NCBI GenBank assembly: GCA_029204225.1
Contig: CM055095.1
Coordinates: 55,021,612 to 55,085,611, forward strand
Direction: 5' to 3'
Source of the DNA: Diphasiastrum complanatum
Lineage: Eukaryota > Streptophyta > Lycopodiopsida > Lycopodiales > Lycopodiaceae
DNA length: 64,000 nucleotides
A model generated the notes under the pieces. The model ran no database searches, was not told where the DNA came from, and worked only from the letters and a program-made list of their open reading frames with translations. Made by a program: the position numbers and the translations under genes. Positions within the stretch are counted from its first letter, which is position 1, and each line of letters begins with the position of its first letter. Shown in pieces: positions 1 through 11,970 of the stretch.

Positions 1-116
1 TACTGAAATTGTAATAGATAAGATGTATTTCAGCTGCTAGTGTTATCACACACAATGATCAGCTGAAGTAATCACTTCAAGCATTGTACTCATTGTTGAT
101 ATTAATCAGAGTGCAA
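1..116 (+). repeat. tail of a 5' LTR of a Ty1/copia element
   Basis: This stretch matches the end of the LTR at about 1298-1413 almost base for base (both carry TTATCACACACAA and GATCAGCTGAAGTAAT). It is therefore read as the last part of the left LTR of the same element, with the rest lying outside the window. Homology stops near 116, about 140 bp before the primer-binding site, so either the LTR end is poorly preserved or a short insertion separates the two. Confidence 0.7.
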
Positions 117-255
117 TTTGTCTTACTGATGTTATTGGTCATTGCGCATTTGTTTGAATCCATCATTTGAACTATTTTGCTACTAATTGTGGTGTTTCTG
201 ATCCACGCATCTAGCTCGCTCCCAGCCTCCGCACAAACCCAACTGATTTTTGACA

Positions 256-267
256 TGGTATCAGAGC
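256..267 (+). other. primer-binding site, initiator tRNA-Met type
   Basis: TGGTATCAGAGC is the standard plant copia/gypsy minus-strand primer site complementary to the 3' end of initiator tRNA-Met. It lies between the LTR tail at the window start and the RNase H remnant, as expected for an LTR retrotransposon. Confidence 0.8.
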
Positions 268-397
268 GAGCATCCAAGTAATCTTCTTCTCATTGTGAAT
301 TATTAGTCTTGTTTCTATCAAGACAACAAACTAGCAAGCGTTCAAGCCAACAGTATTCCAAAATCGTTGTTACTACCAATGATCTTGCTCAGCCACA

Positions 398-820
398 ATG
401 GATCTATCAAACAATCAAGGCCCAATCTCTTGGAACAGCCGAAAGCATACCTCAATAGCATTATCATCAACTGAATTAGAATACATTGCTACCACGAATG
501 CTACTAAGGAGGCAATTTGGCTTAGGCACCTGCTAGTAGAAATCGACCTTGCACAGTTACATCCAACAAATATTTTTTGTGACAATCAAAGCACCATTGT
601 TGTCTCTCTCAATCTGAGATTTCATTCACAAAGCAAACATATCGAAATTAAGTATCATTATTTAAGAGAGAAAGTGCAAAGCAAGGAGGTATCATTAGTC
701 TACTGTAGGACATAATCAATGGCAGCAGATTACTTCACAAAGGCTCTATCAAAAGAGGACCATCTTAGATTCAGCGACATGCTAAATCTAAAAATCAAAA
801 CTTTTCAAGATCCACATTAA
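398..820 (+). pseudogene. Ty1/copia pol remnant: RNase H C-terminal part
   Basis: The frame reads ISWNSRKHTSIALSSTELEY near its start, a copia RNase H signature, and after an in-frame TAA at 713-715 continues with MAADYFTKAL, the usual end of copia pol, to a TAA at 818-820. Gag, protease, integrase and reverse transcriptase are missing: only about 130 bp separate the primer site from the RNase H part, so the interior was lost by deletion. The fragment cannot make an active enzyme. Assignment to copia is firm; the lineage is not resolved. Confidence 0.85.
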
Positions 821-827
821 GGGTAAG

Positions 828-1413
828 TGTTGGATTTCAATGCTCAGTCTCAAATCCATTTATTAATGAGCATCTTGAAAAGCCGTTCAAAAAATAGAGA
901 TTTTTTCGACCCTAGGTCGGGTCGGATCGGTTTAAATTTTTTTCGACCCTTCACTAAGTTATCAAGGCATGTTCGACTTTGAATCGGATCGGATCGGATC
1001 GGGTCTAATTTTTCTGACCCCGGAAAATTGGACTTCAGCATATTTTTTGACCCAATGTAAATTTTTCGATCCTTTGTATAAAATCCGACCCATTGCAAAT
1101 TTCAATATTGTCGCGGTCAGAAATCCGACCCAACGACTATGCATTGATAGTCTGCCTACATTGTACATGTATTTATAGTTACAAGGCGGTTGTGGTTAAT
1201 ATAGAAAATAAAATTCAATGCGAGTTAGTTGTAGATATTTTTAGTATATCTAATCCTAGAATCTTCATCAAAAAACTTCTTCTGATATACAATTATTATT
1301 GTACTTGTAATAGACAAGATATATTTCCATTGCCAGTGTTATCACACACAACGATCAGCTGAAGTAATTACTTCAAGCATTATACTCATTGTTAATATTA
1401 ATCATAGTGTCCA
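828..1413 (+). repeat. 3' LTR of the copia remnant
   Basis: A weak purine tract (AAGGGTAAG) precedes TGTTGGATTTC at 828, a typical copia LTR start, and the end TGTCCA at 1413 matches the left LTR tail. Inside lie several CGACCC/GGGTCG blocks and a (ATCGG)n run near 981-1001. The exact right end is inferred from where homology with positions 1-116 stops. Confidence 0.7.
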
Positions 1414-1502
1414 ACTCAATGCCTTTTGTTTTACCTTGTTGGGTTATGAATAAAGGTTTCAAAAGGTTTGGTCTTGCTTTGGCAAGAGGAGTTATGTGTC
1501 AT

Positions 1503-2109
<607 letters not shown>

Positions 2110-2522
2110 TGTAGCGTAGCCTCCCGCATCACAATTCTAGCATTGCATATGGTTGTTTCATAAAGCACTGGCAATTGACCGTTGTCCTTCGTCGCTCAGA
2201 ATGGAAGATGTGTGGATACACTACATCTATCCATAGATATGTTGGCAAGCCATCGCTTGCCAAAAGCCATTACACTATTTGTTTGCTTACCACTCTATGT
2301 AGCACGGCCTACTGCATCGCGATTCTAGCATTGAATATGGTTGTTTGCTTACATTAAGCACTAGCAATTGATCATTGTCCATTGGTTCTCAGGATGGAAG
2401 AAGTGTGGATACACTACATCTACAAATATGTTGGCAAGCCATCGCTGGCCAGAAGACATCTTTGGCAAGCCATCACTGGCCAGTAGCCATTACACCATTT
2501 GTTTGCATACCACTCTATGATG
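2110..2522 (+). repeat. diverged tandem duplication, about 190-bp unit
   Basis: Two head-to-tail copies, about 2110-2298 and 2299-2522, share GATTCTAGCATTG-like, GTGTGGATACACTACATCTA and TTGGCAAGCCATCGCT blocks in the same order. The second copy contains a further internal duplication of about 29 bp (TGGCAAGCCATC...TGGCCAG twice). Many substitutions separate the copies, so the event is old. No coding content is evident. Confidence 0.8.
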
Positions 2523-2759
2523 CACACACTTTGTTTGAATTCTTATACCATCATGTATATCTGAGCACGCTGCCTTCACAGCATTGAATTCATACACCAC
2601 TTTGCATAAGATTCGACTTGATGAATCAATGTGATGGGATACTTCATCGTTGTCCAACAATGAGACACCATGGTTTTTGCTTATATTTTGTCCAACGATG
2701 AGCCTCATATTGTTTCTTAAAGGAATGAAAGTTTTTATCATGAAGAGCACTCAAAAAGT

Positions 2760-3442
2760 GTAAAGATCAAGGTGAGAAGCAAACCAATCTAAGTCTCGAT
2801 GAAGATGGTGTTGATGAACAACTTTCCAATGATGCTTTTGTTATGTCATCATTCTTGTTGGCTAATCATGGAGATATTGATCCTTGTGGATTGATAGTGG
2901 AGATACATCATATATGACATTTCATGAGGAGTATTATTCATCATTAATGCCATTTAAAGGTGACAAGAAGGTGATCTACACGGCCAATGATGGTGAGTGT
3001 GCAATCAAAGGTATTGGTACAATTGCTATTTCCCTCTCTACTAATAGGAATGTGAATTTGAAGGATGTCTTGTTCATTCCATATATCACTAAGAACCTTC
3101 TCAGTTTGAGTCAAATTCTTGACAAGGAATGACATTGTTGATGATACTTTGGATGTTGATGGTGAAGAGTCTTCTTTAAGTAAAAAGCCAAGGAGGACAT
3201 CAAGGCAAAGACAACAACCTTTAAGGCTCACATATGATGGTATGCAACTGGAAGTTACTCATTTTGCATTTCTCACATATTTTGGTAAATCTTCTTGTGT
3301 AGAGGATGCTATGCAAGTTGATGTTGGTTTTTATGGAATGGATGCAACTAATGGATCTGGAAAAAAAAATTGTTCAATGGCTTTGATGGTCAAGTGGAAG
3401 ATCAAGAGGTTGATCTCAAAGGGCTTCAACAACACAAATTGA
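2760..3442 (+). pseudogene. Ty1/copia remnant: protease joined to IN-RT linker
   Basis: From 2884 the frame reads WIDSGDTSYMTFHEEYYSS and later LKDVLFIPYITKNLLSLSQ, matching the copia aspartic protease and its C-terminal flank. The active motif is DSGD rather than DSGA. The preceding frame (about 2760-2880) is out of phase. Past 3119 another frame reads KKPRRTSRQRQQPLRL, resembling the linker between integrase and reverse transcriptase, so integrase is deleted. It is a broken, internally deleted copy. Confidence 0.75.
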
Positions 3443-4207
3443 AAGGTGGCAATTTGAGCTAGTCAAGAGCATCAAGGGGAAGTCAAGTGGCAAAGATATG
3501 TTGGATCTTTTTTGCAGGTTATTGAAGAGTAAAGTAAGGTCAAGGAAGCAGCAAGAAAGCTTTGTTCAAGTTTTAGTTTACTTGTTCTATCAAAAATCAC
3601 ATTCTACACACTAGAAATCAAGATATCTTGAGAAATACACATGAGATGGACATAGAATCAAAAGAAATGAATTCTCCACATAAAACGAGAATACAATGAT
3701 ACTTTCTCCACATTGGTACTTGTTACATCCATGTCCACTATGTGGGATTCGAAATAATTCCTAACATGGATAGCCGGTTACTCCAGTGTATAAGGTTATT
3801 AGTTATGTCTCGTCATTTCGGGCTTGGTCAGTAATGTAATTAATAATCTTATGAGGGCCCAGACCTATAATTGGACATAGGAGCACTTGCATGGTGTTCG
3901 ACTGCTATAATGCAATAATAGGAGGTCAATAGCTTATGTTTGGATTGCATGGGATCCTAAGGAGAATATTGCCTCCTCAATGGAAATTATATTTACTATG
4001 GAAATTCGCCCATCTACCTATTGGGTTTTCTAATCCATGAAGCCAAGATCCCCTCCTCTCTTGCATTCATTCACCATGGCTTCGGGGTGAAGTGGTTAGG
4101 GTATTGACTAGCCATTTTTTAGTTGGTTGGGTGGTTTTGCTCCACATGTGTCCTTTTGGTTGCATGCAACAAGATCTAGTCAGATCTTCACTTGGTGATT
4201 CTTACAG
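3443..4207. other. no gene recognised; possible decayed LTR sequence
   Basis: No coding frame is supportable. TGTTGGATC near 3499 and CCTAACA near 3765 could be ends of a copia LTR, but there is no second copy to confirm this. Confidence 0.3.
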
Positions 4208-4219
4208 TGGTATTAGAGC
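4208..4219 (+). other. primer-binding site-like sequence (initiator tRNA-Met)
   Basis: TGGTATTAGAGC differs by one base from the standard TGGTATCAGAGC primer site. It suggests that a decayed LTR lies just upstream. No matching gag or pol follows. Confidence 0.5.
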
Positions 4220-6300
4220 AAGGCTTTGCATCAAGCAGAAGGTGGAGTTGTTTTTTTATGTCTTTTTGGTATTTCCTCCTTGTTTTTTACTTCCAGGTGG
4301 TGGAATTGACCTCCAAGTAAGTGGCTTCTCTGATTTTGGTTTGCTTTCAGTCTAATGATCATTATTATGGAGATTTTCCATAGAAAATGATGGAAAATTA
4401 TAGATTTTTGACAGTTTTTTTGCAGTTTTTGAGCTAGTATTCCATGTTTTGGCTTGAAAATGAAAGTTTTTTAGAATAGTACTTGATGTTTCCAAGTCAT
4501 TATGATTGATTCTAATGATTGCATACCATGGTTATGGTCAAAGACAATGCTTTTTCGTCAGAATCTAGTGATTTTGGGCTAGAAATGGGCTATATGAACA
4601 TGATTGATTGAAATCAAAACTTGTAGTGCTTGCATGTTATTGATTTATAGGGATTTGGGTCTGAGTGCACTTAGTTGTGGATTTGATCCACAAAAATGGT
4701 CAAAAAGGTCAAAATTTGGTCAAAAAACATGGTTTCTTTTTTAATGGTTTTTGGACTAATTTTGGGGATTTTCATAAAATTCTTGGCCAATACTTTGCAT
4801 GCACATTTTCAGAGGTGTAACGATGTTGTCCTAAGGCTTTCATGAAGTTTGGTAAGGATTGGACACCGTTAAGAGTCTCAAAAAGTAAAGAATAGTGTAT
4901 TTTTTAAGTTTTTTTGAGCTTGAATAACTCTCAAATGGTGGTCTGAACCTGTTGTATCTTTTAAAAGCTGGAACGTATGATGTATTTCCTCTTATTTGAG
5001 CCATCATGCATCCAATTTGGTTGTGGGAGGCTTAGCCACCATTGTGTTGAAGTTTTGCATGTTGAAGGAGTCCATAAATGCAATTTTTGCATGATCTGAG
5101 CTTATGATTGCTTGATGGACCTGATAGAAGCCTCCATGCCTCTCTAATGAGCCTTAGAAGAGTGCTTGTAACCTCTGATTGGATGCTTATTTGGCTGGAT
5201 AGAGTTTTTTAATGAAACCACCTTGGAAAAGAGTGCCCTCCTACCTGAATTTTGATCATTTACAAATCACATGTGTGAAGCCTAGTTGAAGGGTGACATG
5301 CCAGGTGTCTTTTAGACCTATCTCCCTTTGTTTTGTGCTTTACAGCGACCAAATCGGTATCCTGTAGCAAAAGTTAGGGCCGTCGGAAGTTTGGCAATTT
5401 TTAGGCTAAAATTGCGAATTTTTTGAAATGTTCTAATTGCATGCATGCATGGGAAAATGTACAGTGATTTTCTAGGGTTTAAAATGTTTGGATGAACCTA
5501 TATGCATGTTTAGTTGCATGATACAGTGTGGTACAGTAGGTTGATCAAAGTAATTTCATGCTTGAATACAGTTTTACAAAAAGCTTGTCGAAAAGCAAAT
5601 TTTGTAGTTACTACGCAATTTACGTAAAAAAAATTTGATTTTTTAGAAATCACTACATGTCATGTCTGATCTATGCCGGATGTTTTGGAATCTTTTCAAA
5701 ATGAGATGGAAACTGTGAAATTGCTAAGTCGATGCTTTAGATCGATTTTCACAGTTTTGGTCCATATCGAACAGAATTTGAAAATCCTAGTTACGTAAAG
5801 TTTTGAAAGAACCATGGATGTTTTGGATTTGTTCAAATTTGTTGGTTATCAATTAAACATAATCTGCTTATAAAGTGAATGATCTTACTAAATTGAGATC
5901 AGTCAGTTTTATAAGGTCATGGTACCTTTCACTTTTGGTTGAAAATTTTGGAATCTGTCAATTAATGGGAGCATTTCTGGTTTTATGTGATCAATAAAGA
6001 CCAAGAATAACGCAAATATTGTTGGAACGGTTTTTATGCCGATGTATGGGCATATTTGCTAGTAGTTGAGTGCGACACTTGACTAATGAACAATCAAAAT
6101 TGTTTGGATGACCAGTAGATAAAAATAGTACTAATTCCAAATTGGTCCTTTTCCTAGCCAAATTTGGGTCTTTCAGCCTGAACCACATTTGGGAAGGGAG
6201 ATGAAGCCTGAGGGGTAGAGATTGGTTGACCAAGTGATCCAACTATTTTAAATTTACTTTCAATTTCTGAAGTATAAATGGGTAGCAAGTGAGTATGCAA
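4220..6300. other. no gene recognised
   Basis: AT-rich sequence of about 2 kb with no long frame resembling a known protein, no RNA gene and no repeat pair that I can detect. It may be decayed retrotransposon leader, but nothing in it shows that directly. Confidence 0.4.
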
Positions 6301-6922
6301 TTGGGAATGTAGCTTTAGAAAACTGCCTCTGAGAATTTGGATTTCTTTTTCCAGTGTTGTAGAGTTTCGAGAAATCGAGGATTCTAAGGGAAAAGATATT
6401 GGTAGTCTGATAATCCATCTATGGAACGATCTCTATTTTGCAATTGGATTTGGATCAAATTCCAAGAATTTGCAAGTGAAAGCAGATGGAATGTGTTCCA
6501 TACAAGATTCAATAATTTGGATTCTTTTTGAGGCATTATAGAGTGATGTTGTCAAATTCATCTCTTAATCCATTAAGGATCACTCAAGAAGCTCTCTATG
6601 AAGATCTTTCACTTTCATAGCAAAATTTGAGGCACTCTCATCACACTTTTGGTAGCTTTGAAAGATTTAATTTCTTAGAGTGAGCAACCTAGATGTGTTC
6701 TTTGCCTCGTAAATGGAATTTAGTGTGTCCCAAGCCTCCTTGGCCGAGGTACATGAGTAATCTCCCTCAACAATTTATTTGACACATTCATTTTGATGAC
6801 ATGTATCCATCACATCTTGGAGTACCAAAATTGACTCCATCCTCACCTTCCAAATGGCATAACTAGAGGTGGCCAATCTTTCACCTTGCTCCAATAGTAT
6901 GGAACCCATGGAAGCCATCTTC
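6300..6922 (-). pseudogene. Ty1/copia gag remnant (UBN2-type)
   Basis: Read on the minus strand from the ATG near 6920, the sequence gives SSYAIWKVRMESILVLQDVM, then AKEAWDTLNSIYEAKNTSRL and, after frame changes, FAMKVKDLHRE. These are hallmarks of the copia gag capsid-like (UBN2) domain. Several stops and at least one frameshift make it non-functional. The young gypsy element at 7126-12888 inserted about 200 bp upstream of its start codon, in the presumed leader of this older copia element. Confidence 0.8.
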
Positions 6923-7120
6923 TCTAGAGAAATTGAATTGTAATGGACCCATAAACAAAAAGTGGTGTTTCTTATCTCTCAAAAAGGATCAAATAATGGT
7001 GTCCAACCAAATCCAATTCGAGATATTGAAATCACTTTGTGAGACCATCCACGAGCTTCAAGACACTTGAAAACACTCAAGGACTCTTGAAACTATCCAA
7101 ACACATTTATTTGAGTAAAA

Positions 7121-7125
7121 CTATG
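7121..7125. other. target-site duplication, left copy (CTATG)
   Basis: CTATG immediately precedes the 5' LTR and is repeated immediately after the 3' LTR at 12889-12893, the 5-bp duplication expected from LTR-retrotransposon integration. Confidence 0.95.
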
Positions 7126-8043
7126 TGTTGTAAAGCTGACTCAGGTGCACCCAACATGCCCTGTAAGACTCTAAGGGGTGACACTCCCTAAAGTCCCAGA
7201 GCAAGTTAGAACGTCAAGGACTGAGCCTCCGACCTGTGGTGAGCCAATCAAGTAGTCACAAGTCATGAGCTAGCTCTGGAGCTCGAGTCATGGCCTAGTC
7301 AGGAAGCAAGTTGATTCTGCCACCGGAACGGCACCCGGGACCCATGTCCGGGAGCCAGACTGATTCTGCCAGGCTTGCCAGGCTTAATCAGCAAAATAAA
7401 AATTAAGTCCCAAAAAACGTGCTTTACCAGAAAGCACTATGTTTCAGAACAGAGGGGGTGCGCCGAATCACAGCAGAACTATAGGGGGAGTCCGGCAGAC
7501 AGAAACTTGGGCAGCTCAACCAGCGCCAGGAATCCAGTCGCCAGGTCTCAGCTCCCTCTACCAGCACGAGCCAGGCACAATGCCCAGCACGTGTTGGTGG
7601 CCCCGAGACCGGTCAGTCTATGTATGAATGTAACCTCTTCCAAATCTAATAAAGTTGATCCTTGGGGATGATTACCATTTCGGTTTCGCCTCCGGGACTG
7701 GTCCAAGTGGAAGGGCCCTTACTACAACCTTTTTGCGTCGCTGGCGCCTAAGGGTCCCTGTCATCGACATGGGGCTTGCCGCTATGCCAATTGGTCAGTT
7801 TGGCGACCACTATGCCTTGGGTTTCATGTGTGGCTTGTCTTTGCCTTTGGTTACCTTTTGGGGACAGATTCTGAGTTGGCTTTCGGGTTGGTTGGGATTC
7901 CAGTTTTCTTAAGTCTGAATGGTTAAGCTTGTTACGATTCTGAGTTGGCTTTTACGTAAGTGCATGATGGATGAATGTTAGACTTAAGCGCGTGTTGGGG
8001 AAACCGCTCAAGTCCCAGCGCCCTTTGAGGCGCCGGCGCAACA
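7126..8043 (+). repeat. 5' LTR
   Basis: It runs from TGTTGTAAAG to GGCGCAACA. An AATAAAG-type signal (CTAATAAAGTTGATCC, near 7648) probably marks the polyadenylation region. Its sequence equals the LTR at 11971-12888 except for about ten substitutions, mostly transitions. Confidence 0.95.
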
Positions 8044-8045
8044 TG

Positions 8046-8057
8046 TGGTATCAGAGC
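8046..8057 (+). other. primer-binding site, initiator tRNA-Met
   Basis: TGGTATCAGAGC starts two bases after the 5' LTR end, a canonical position and sequence. Confidence 0.95.
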
Positions 8058-8130
8058 CGACTAGCCGGTCAGCTACGCAAGTCTCACAGGGATGGCCACG
8101 TTTTTGGGATTTGTCAGGACAACCGTTGCG

Positions 8131-8525
8131 CAAGGTGCTGCCCACAGTGTAAGCACGGGTGCGTCCACGGTCGGGGTGGTCGGCAGAACGGGGGACTTGA
8201 TGAGTCAAAGTGCTGCCCTCGAGGTGTAAGCACGGTCAGTTCTCGCGGTTCGGGCCTGGCGCTGTCTGCACGTAGGACGGATGAGGCAAAGTGCTGCCTA
8301 GGTAGGTGAAAGCACGGTCTGTACCTTGTGGGGTGCGGGGCGACATATTCGAACTGTACGGGTTAACCATTGATACAGAGATGCTGCTCGAATTCGGGTG
8401 TAAAGCACGGGTGGTTAGCTGCCAGTGCGGGATAGTTGCCGATCGTTTAGCTATAAGGGCTATCGACCAAAAAGTGGTGGGGCGTGACTGAGGCAATGTG
8501 CTGCTTAATGGTGAAAGCACGGATG
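8131..8525 (+). repeat. leader array of five GTGCT...AGCAC hairpins
   Basis: Five units with a 5-bp inverted repeat (one imperfect) and similar inner sequence (GCC...GGTG) lie at 8135-8156, 8210-8233, 8291-8315, 8381-8408 and 8498-8520. The common form is GTGCTGCC-N-GGTGWAAGCACGG. Start-to-start spacing grows from 75 to 117 bp. Stems and the AAGCACGG tail are conserved while the spacers are unrelated, which suggests selection on RNA or DNA structure. The same array occurs at 35474-35858 (minus, five units) and 36229-36457 (plus, three units). Confidence 0.85.
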
Positions 8526-8758
8526 GTTGGATGGATGTTTCCCCGTGGGCTAATTCTGTGATAGATTTGTGTGGGCGCGGCTAGGCAAAGATCCTACGTC
8601 CGGTCTCAAGGGGAATGTGACTTGAGAGGGATCCTCTGTTTAGCTTTGGTTGGTATGTTCGTTTGTGGTGTGCTTGCCTGGACCTGAATTATCCCTGACT
8701 ACTTCTTTTGATCCAGGTGATCTGATCTAGTTGGGAGTTGTGAGAGGAGCTTACATTT

Positions 8759-9016
8759 ATGAGTGGACGACGCACAAGTATGGAAAGGAACTTCCATGGG
8801 GCAACCCCCAAGATTGGTTCAAGATTGTTATTCTTATCAGGAAAGATCGCGGGGAGGAAGTCAGATTTCATGATTGACTCCGGATCTTCACATAACTATA
8901 TCTCAAGGAGCGTAGTGGAACAATTCAGCTTGCCGACCAGGAACAGAGCCAACTTCACGAGCACCCTACAGAATGTCACAAGAAGAGTTGACGGAACTGA
9001 AACGACAACTTGGTGA
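8759..9016 (+). pseudogene. truncated gypsy aspartic protease
   Basis: The frame contains [20 protein letters not shown], the D-S-G active site and flap-side start of a retropepsin-like protease. The C-terminal half is absent: near residue 70 the sequence runs out of protease homology and overlaps, in another frame, the start of the RT frame at 8973. The upstream gag, which should precede it, is not present between the hairpin leader and this frame. A deletion joining protease directly to RT explains the arrangement. Confidence 0.75.
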
Positions 9017-11729
9017 ATTGATAGACAAAGGTTTTATTAGACCTAGCGCTTCACCTTTTGGAGCCCCAGTGTTGTTCGTGGAAAAGGCAGACAAAACTCT
9101 TCGAATGTGTGTGGATTATCGCATGCTTAACAAGAGTACCATCAAGAACAAGTACCCCATGCCTAGAATTGATGACCTATTCGACCAACTCAAACATGCC
9201 AAATACTTTAGCCGAATAGATCTCAGATCTGGATATCATCAAATTCGAATAGCTAAAGGTGATGAGCACAAAACGGCGTTTCGAACGCGGTACGGAAGTC
9301 ACGAGTTCCTAGTGATGCCATTCGGTCTAACAAACACACCAGCCACTTTTTGCACGTTGATGAACAATATATTTCAAGACTGCCTGGATGAATTTGTCAT
9401 TGTGTACATTGATGACATATTAGTATTTAGCCGGAACCTTAAAGATCACATTCAACATTTAAGGACAGTTCTCCAACGACTGAGGAGGAACTGCTTGTTC
9501 GCGAAAAGAGAGAAATGTGAGTTTGTGGTGGAGGAAGTTGACTTCCTTGGACATGTTATAGGCCACGGACGGATTCGAATGGATCCTAAGAAGATCAAGG
9601 CTATCTTGGATTGGCTAGCACCTAAAACTGTTCATGGCATCAAATCCTTTGTGGGCTTATGTAACTTTTACAGGAGATTCATTGAGGCATTTAGCAAAAT
9701 TGTGGCACCACTGTTGGAGCAGACCAAGACTCATCTGAAGATGACATGGACACCGGAATGTGAAGCAGCGTTCCAGGAACTAAAACGACGGATCACTCAA
9801 GAACCCATCCTTGCCTTACCGGACTTTAGCAAACCTTTTGAAATACATACAAATGCGTCGAACTTTGCTATTGGGGCCGTGCTGATGCAAGACGGAAAAC
9901 CTGTTGCATATTTTTCAAAGAAATTGAGTGACGTAGAGCGACGATGGCCAACTCATGAAAAAGAAATGGTCGCAGTAGTCCAAGCAGTGGAGCATTGGAG
10001 ACATTATGTGGCAGGAAAACCCTTTAAGGCGTTCACTGATAATGTATCACTCAAGTACTTCTCATCCCAAGGTATGCTCACGCCAAAGCAAATGCGATGG
10101 CAAAACTTTCTCTCAAAATTCAATATAGACATTTTACACACGGCGGGAAAGAACAATGTGGTGGCGGACGCACTAAGTAGACAAGAACACTTGATGGCAA
10201 CAGTGACAACTCAGGTGACTGACCTACTCCAAGAAATCAGAGAGAATTATGGTGTAGATGCGTTGGCGAAGGACTTAATGATCGAATTCCAGCTGGGAAA
10301 GCCTCATAAACATTTCACTTGGAAAGATCAAATGGTTGTTTATAAACAACGCAGAGTATATGTCCCAGACAACATCAACCTGAGGAAGAAAGTCTTGCGA
10401 GAACATCATGACGTACTAGCCGCCGGGCATCCAGGGGTGAATCGCATGTATGAACTTCTCAAAAGAGGCTTCTATTGGCCAAGTATGTGGGCAGACGTTG
10501 AATCTTATGTACAAACATGCCCGACATGTCAACAAGTGAAGGTGGAACCGCTAGCTCCGGCTGGACTACTCCAACCATTACCGGTACCAGCATACCCATG
10601 GGATTCGGTGAGCATGGATTTTATTGTTCAACTACCACGGTGCCAAGGATTCGACTCAATTTATGTGGTGGTTGACCGCTTTTCAAAGCAAGTTCATCTA
10701 GTACCAACTAAAAGTTCAGTGACAGCTGAAGAAGTGGCAAGGTTATTTTTCAAATGTGTTTTCAAATACCACGGCCTGCCTAGAACGATTATTTCTGACC
10801 GAGACACCAAGTTCGTCGGAAAGTTTTGGACTTGTCTATTTCGCCTCGTGGGAACCGGATTGAATTTCAGTACTGCATATCATCCTCAGACAGATGGGCA
10901 AACGGAGCGAGTCAATCGACAGATTGAACAATATTTACGAAATTATGTCGCTTGGGACCAATCCGATTGGGTCAACTACTTGGATATTCTCGAGTTTGCA
11001 CATAACAACCAAGTGAACAGATCTACTGGAAGGGCACCCTTCGAGATAAGCAATGGTCGGCTACCGATTGTTCCAAGCTCTTTTCTTACAGGCGTGCAGG
11101 AAACACCAGTACCCACTGTGGAGGAATTCATCAATGAGTGGCACACAAAGCTGACCGAGGTGAAGGCGTTTTTAGAGCAGTCACAAAGGAGTATGGCAGC
11201 TGACGTAAACCCACATCGACGAGAACTGGAATTTGAGGAAGGTGATCAAGTATGGCTGAACACAAAGAACATTGCGCTACCAAAAGGTTTTTCTCATAAG
11301 TTTGCTCGACCTTATGCGGGACCATATTATGTCACCAAGAAGATCAACCCAGTGGCTTATCGATTAGCGTTGCCATCCAGCTTGGATATACACAATGTGT
11401 TTCATATCTCATTACTCAAACGGTACAAACCAGATGAGCGATTTGATCGGCAACACGAACTCCGTCACCCACCAACGACACTTGATGATACGAAGAGGCA
11501 GCTTGTACCAGAACAAATATTGACACATAGAAAGCGAACTGGCGTTCAACGTGAATATCTAGTGAAGTGGCTACGGGCTCCACTTATTGAGGCTTCTTGG
11601 GAGTACGAAGACAAACTTAAGGAGGGAGCCCCTGAAGTACTAGCAGATTATCTGCAGAAGAACCAACGCAATAGCCGTTTTCCCAGATCGGCACACAAAG
11701 CACTACCTGGCGGCATGCCTCTTACATAA
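8973..11729 (+). CDS. Ty3/gypsy pol: RT, RNase H, integrase, chromodomain
   Basis: This open frame of 918 codons encodes reverse transcriptase (residues about 1-200, active-site YIDD at 145-148), RNase H (about 270-390), the integrase HHCC zinc site (about 470-520), the integrase core with its D-D-E acidic residues ([25 protein letters not shown]) and a C-terminal chromodomain (LVKWL...ASWEYEDKL, about 855-905). The enzymes copy element RNA into DNA and insert it, and a chromodomain directs integration to modified histones in this clade (chromoviruses). No stop or frameshift is seen, unusual in this window and consistent with the young LTRs. The first Met lies inside the RT N-terminus; the natural polyprotein start is lost with gag. 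Confidence 0.93.
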   Translation: MSQEELTELKRQLGELIDKGFIRPSASPFGAPVLFVEKADKTLRMCVDYRMLNKSTIKNKYPMPRIDDLFDQLKHAKYFSRIDLRSGYHQIRIAKGDEHKTAFRTRYGSHEFLVMPFGLTNTPATFCTLMNNIFQDCLDEFVIVYIDDILVFSRNLKDHIQHLRTVLQRLRRNCLFAKREKCEFVVEEVDFLGHVIGHGRIRMDPKKIKAILDWLAPKTVHGIKSFVGLCNFYRRFIEAFSKIVAPLLEQTKTHLKMTWTPECEAAFQELKRRITQEPILALPDFSKPFEIHTNASNFAIGAVLMQDGKPVAYFSKKLSDVERRWPTHEKEMVAVVQAVEHWRHYVAGKPFKAFTDNVSLKYFSSQGMLTPKQMRWQNFLSKFNIDILHTAGKNNVVADALSRQEHLMATVTTQVTDLLQEIRENYGVDALAKDLMIEFQLGKPHKHFTWKDQMVVYKQRRVYVPDNINLRKKVLREHHDVLAAGHPGVNRMYELLKRGFYWPSMWADVESYVQTCPTCQQVKVEPLAPAGLLQPLPVPAYPWDSVSMDFIVQLPRCQGFDSIYVVVDRFSKQVHLVPTKSSVTAEEVARLFFKCVFKYHGLPRTIISDRDTKFVGKFWTCLFRLVGTGLNFSTAYHPQTDGQTERVNRQIEQYLRNYVAWDQSDWVNYLDILEFAHNNQVNRSTGRAPFEISNGRLPIVPSSFLTGVQETPVPTVEEFINEWHTKLTEVKAFLEQSQRSMAADVNPHRRELEFEEGDQVWLNTKNIALPKGFSHKFARPYAGPYYVTKKINPVAYRLALPSSLDIHNVFHISLLKRYKPDERFDRQHELRHPPTTLDDTKRQLVPEQILTHRKRTGVQREYLVKWLRAPLIEASWEYEDKLKEGAPEVLADYLQKNQRNSRFPRSAHKALPGGMPLT

Positions 11730-11960
11730 ACATTCATGGCCATTCTGAAGTTCAAGGAACTTTCCGGTATTTTTCTTAAGTTTGCCAATAAATCACTTGC
11801 AGCTTTACACAGGTTTTACGTAAGTGAACTTTATCTACACTTTTCCTGTGCTACTGCCAATGTATTCTGTAATTCAAAGTTGCTAAGGCCGGTGAATTAA
11901 GCTCGTGCCATACGTCCTAGGTCTAGTTTGGCCCTGATGAGGACATCAGCTTTTTCAAAC

Positions 11961-11970
11961 GAGGGGAGGA
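11961..11970 (+). other. polypurine tract
   Basis: GAGGGGAGGA abuts the 3' LTR and is the expected plus-strand primer. Confidence 0.9.

Noticed and set aside
4092-4355. 87-codon plus-strand hydrophobic frame
   Set aside because: It spans a tRNA-Met primer-like site and decayed retrotransposon sequence, with no homology or codon support.
8306-8491. Small frame conserved at three places (also 35442-35687 minus and 36244-36489 plus)
   Set aside because: It spans the hairpin units of the non-coding leader. Differences between copies include many amino-acid changes and a shifted end, so the similarity reflects repeat homology and not a protein.
8131-8525. CRISPR-like array
   Set aside because: Repeats are short hairpins with irregular spacing inside a plant LTR retrotransposon, and there are no cas genes.
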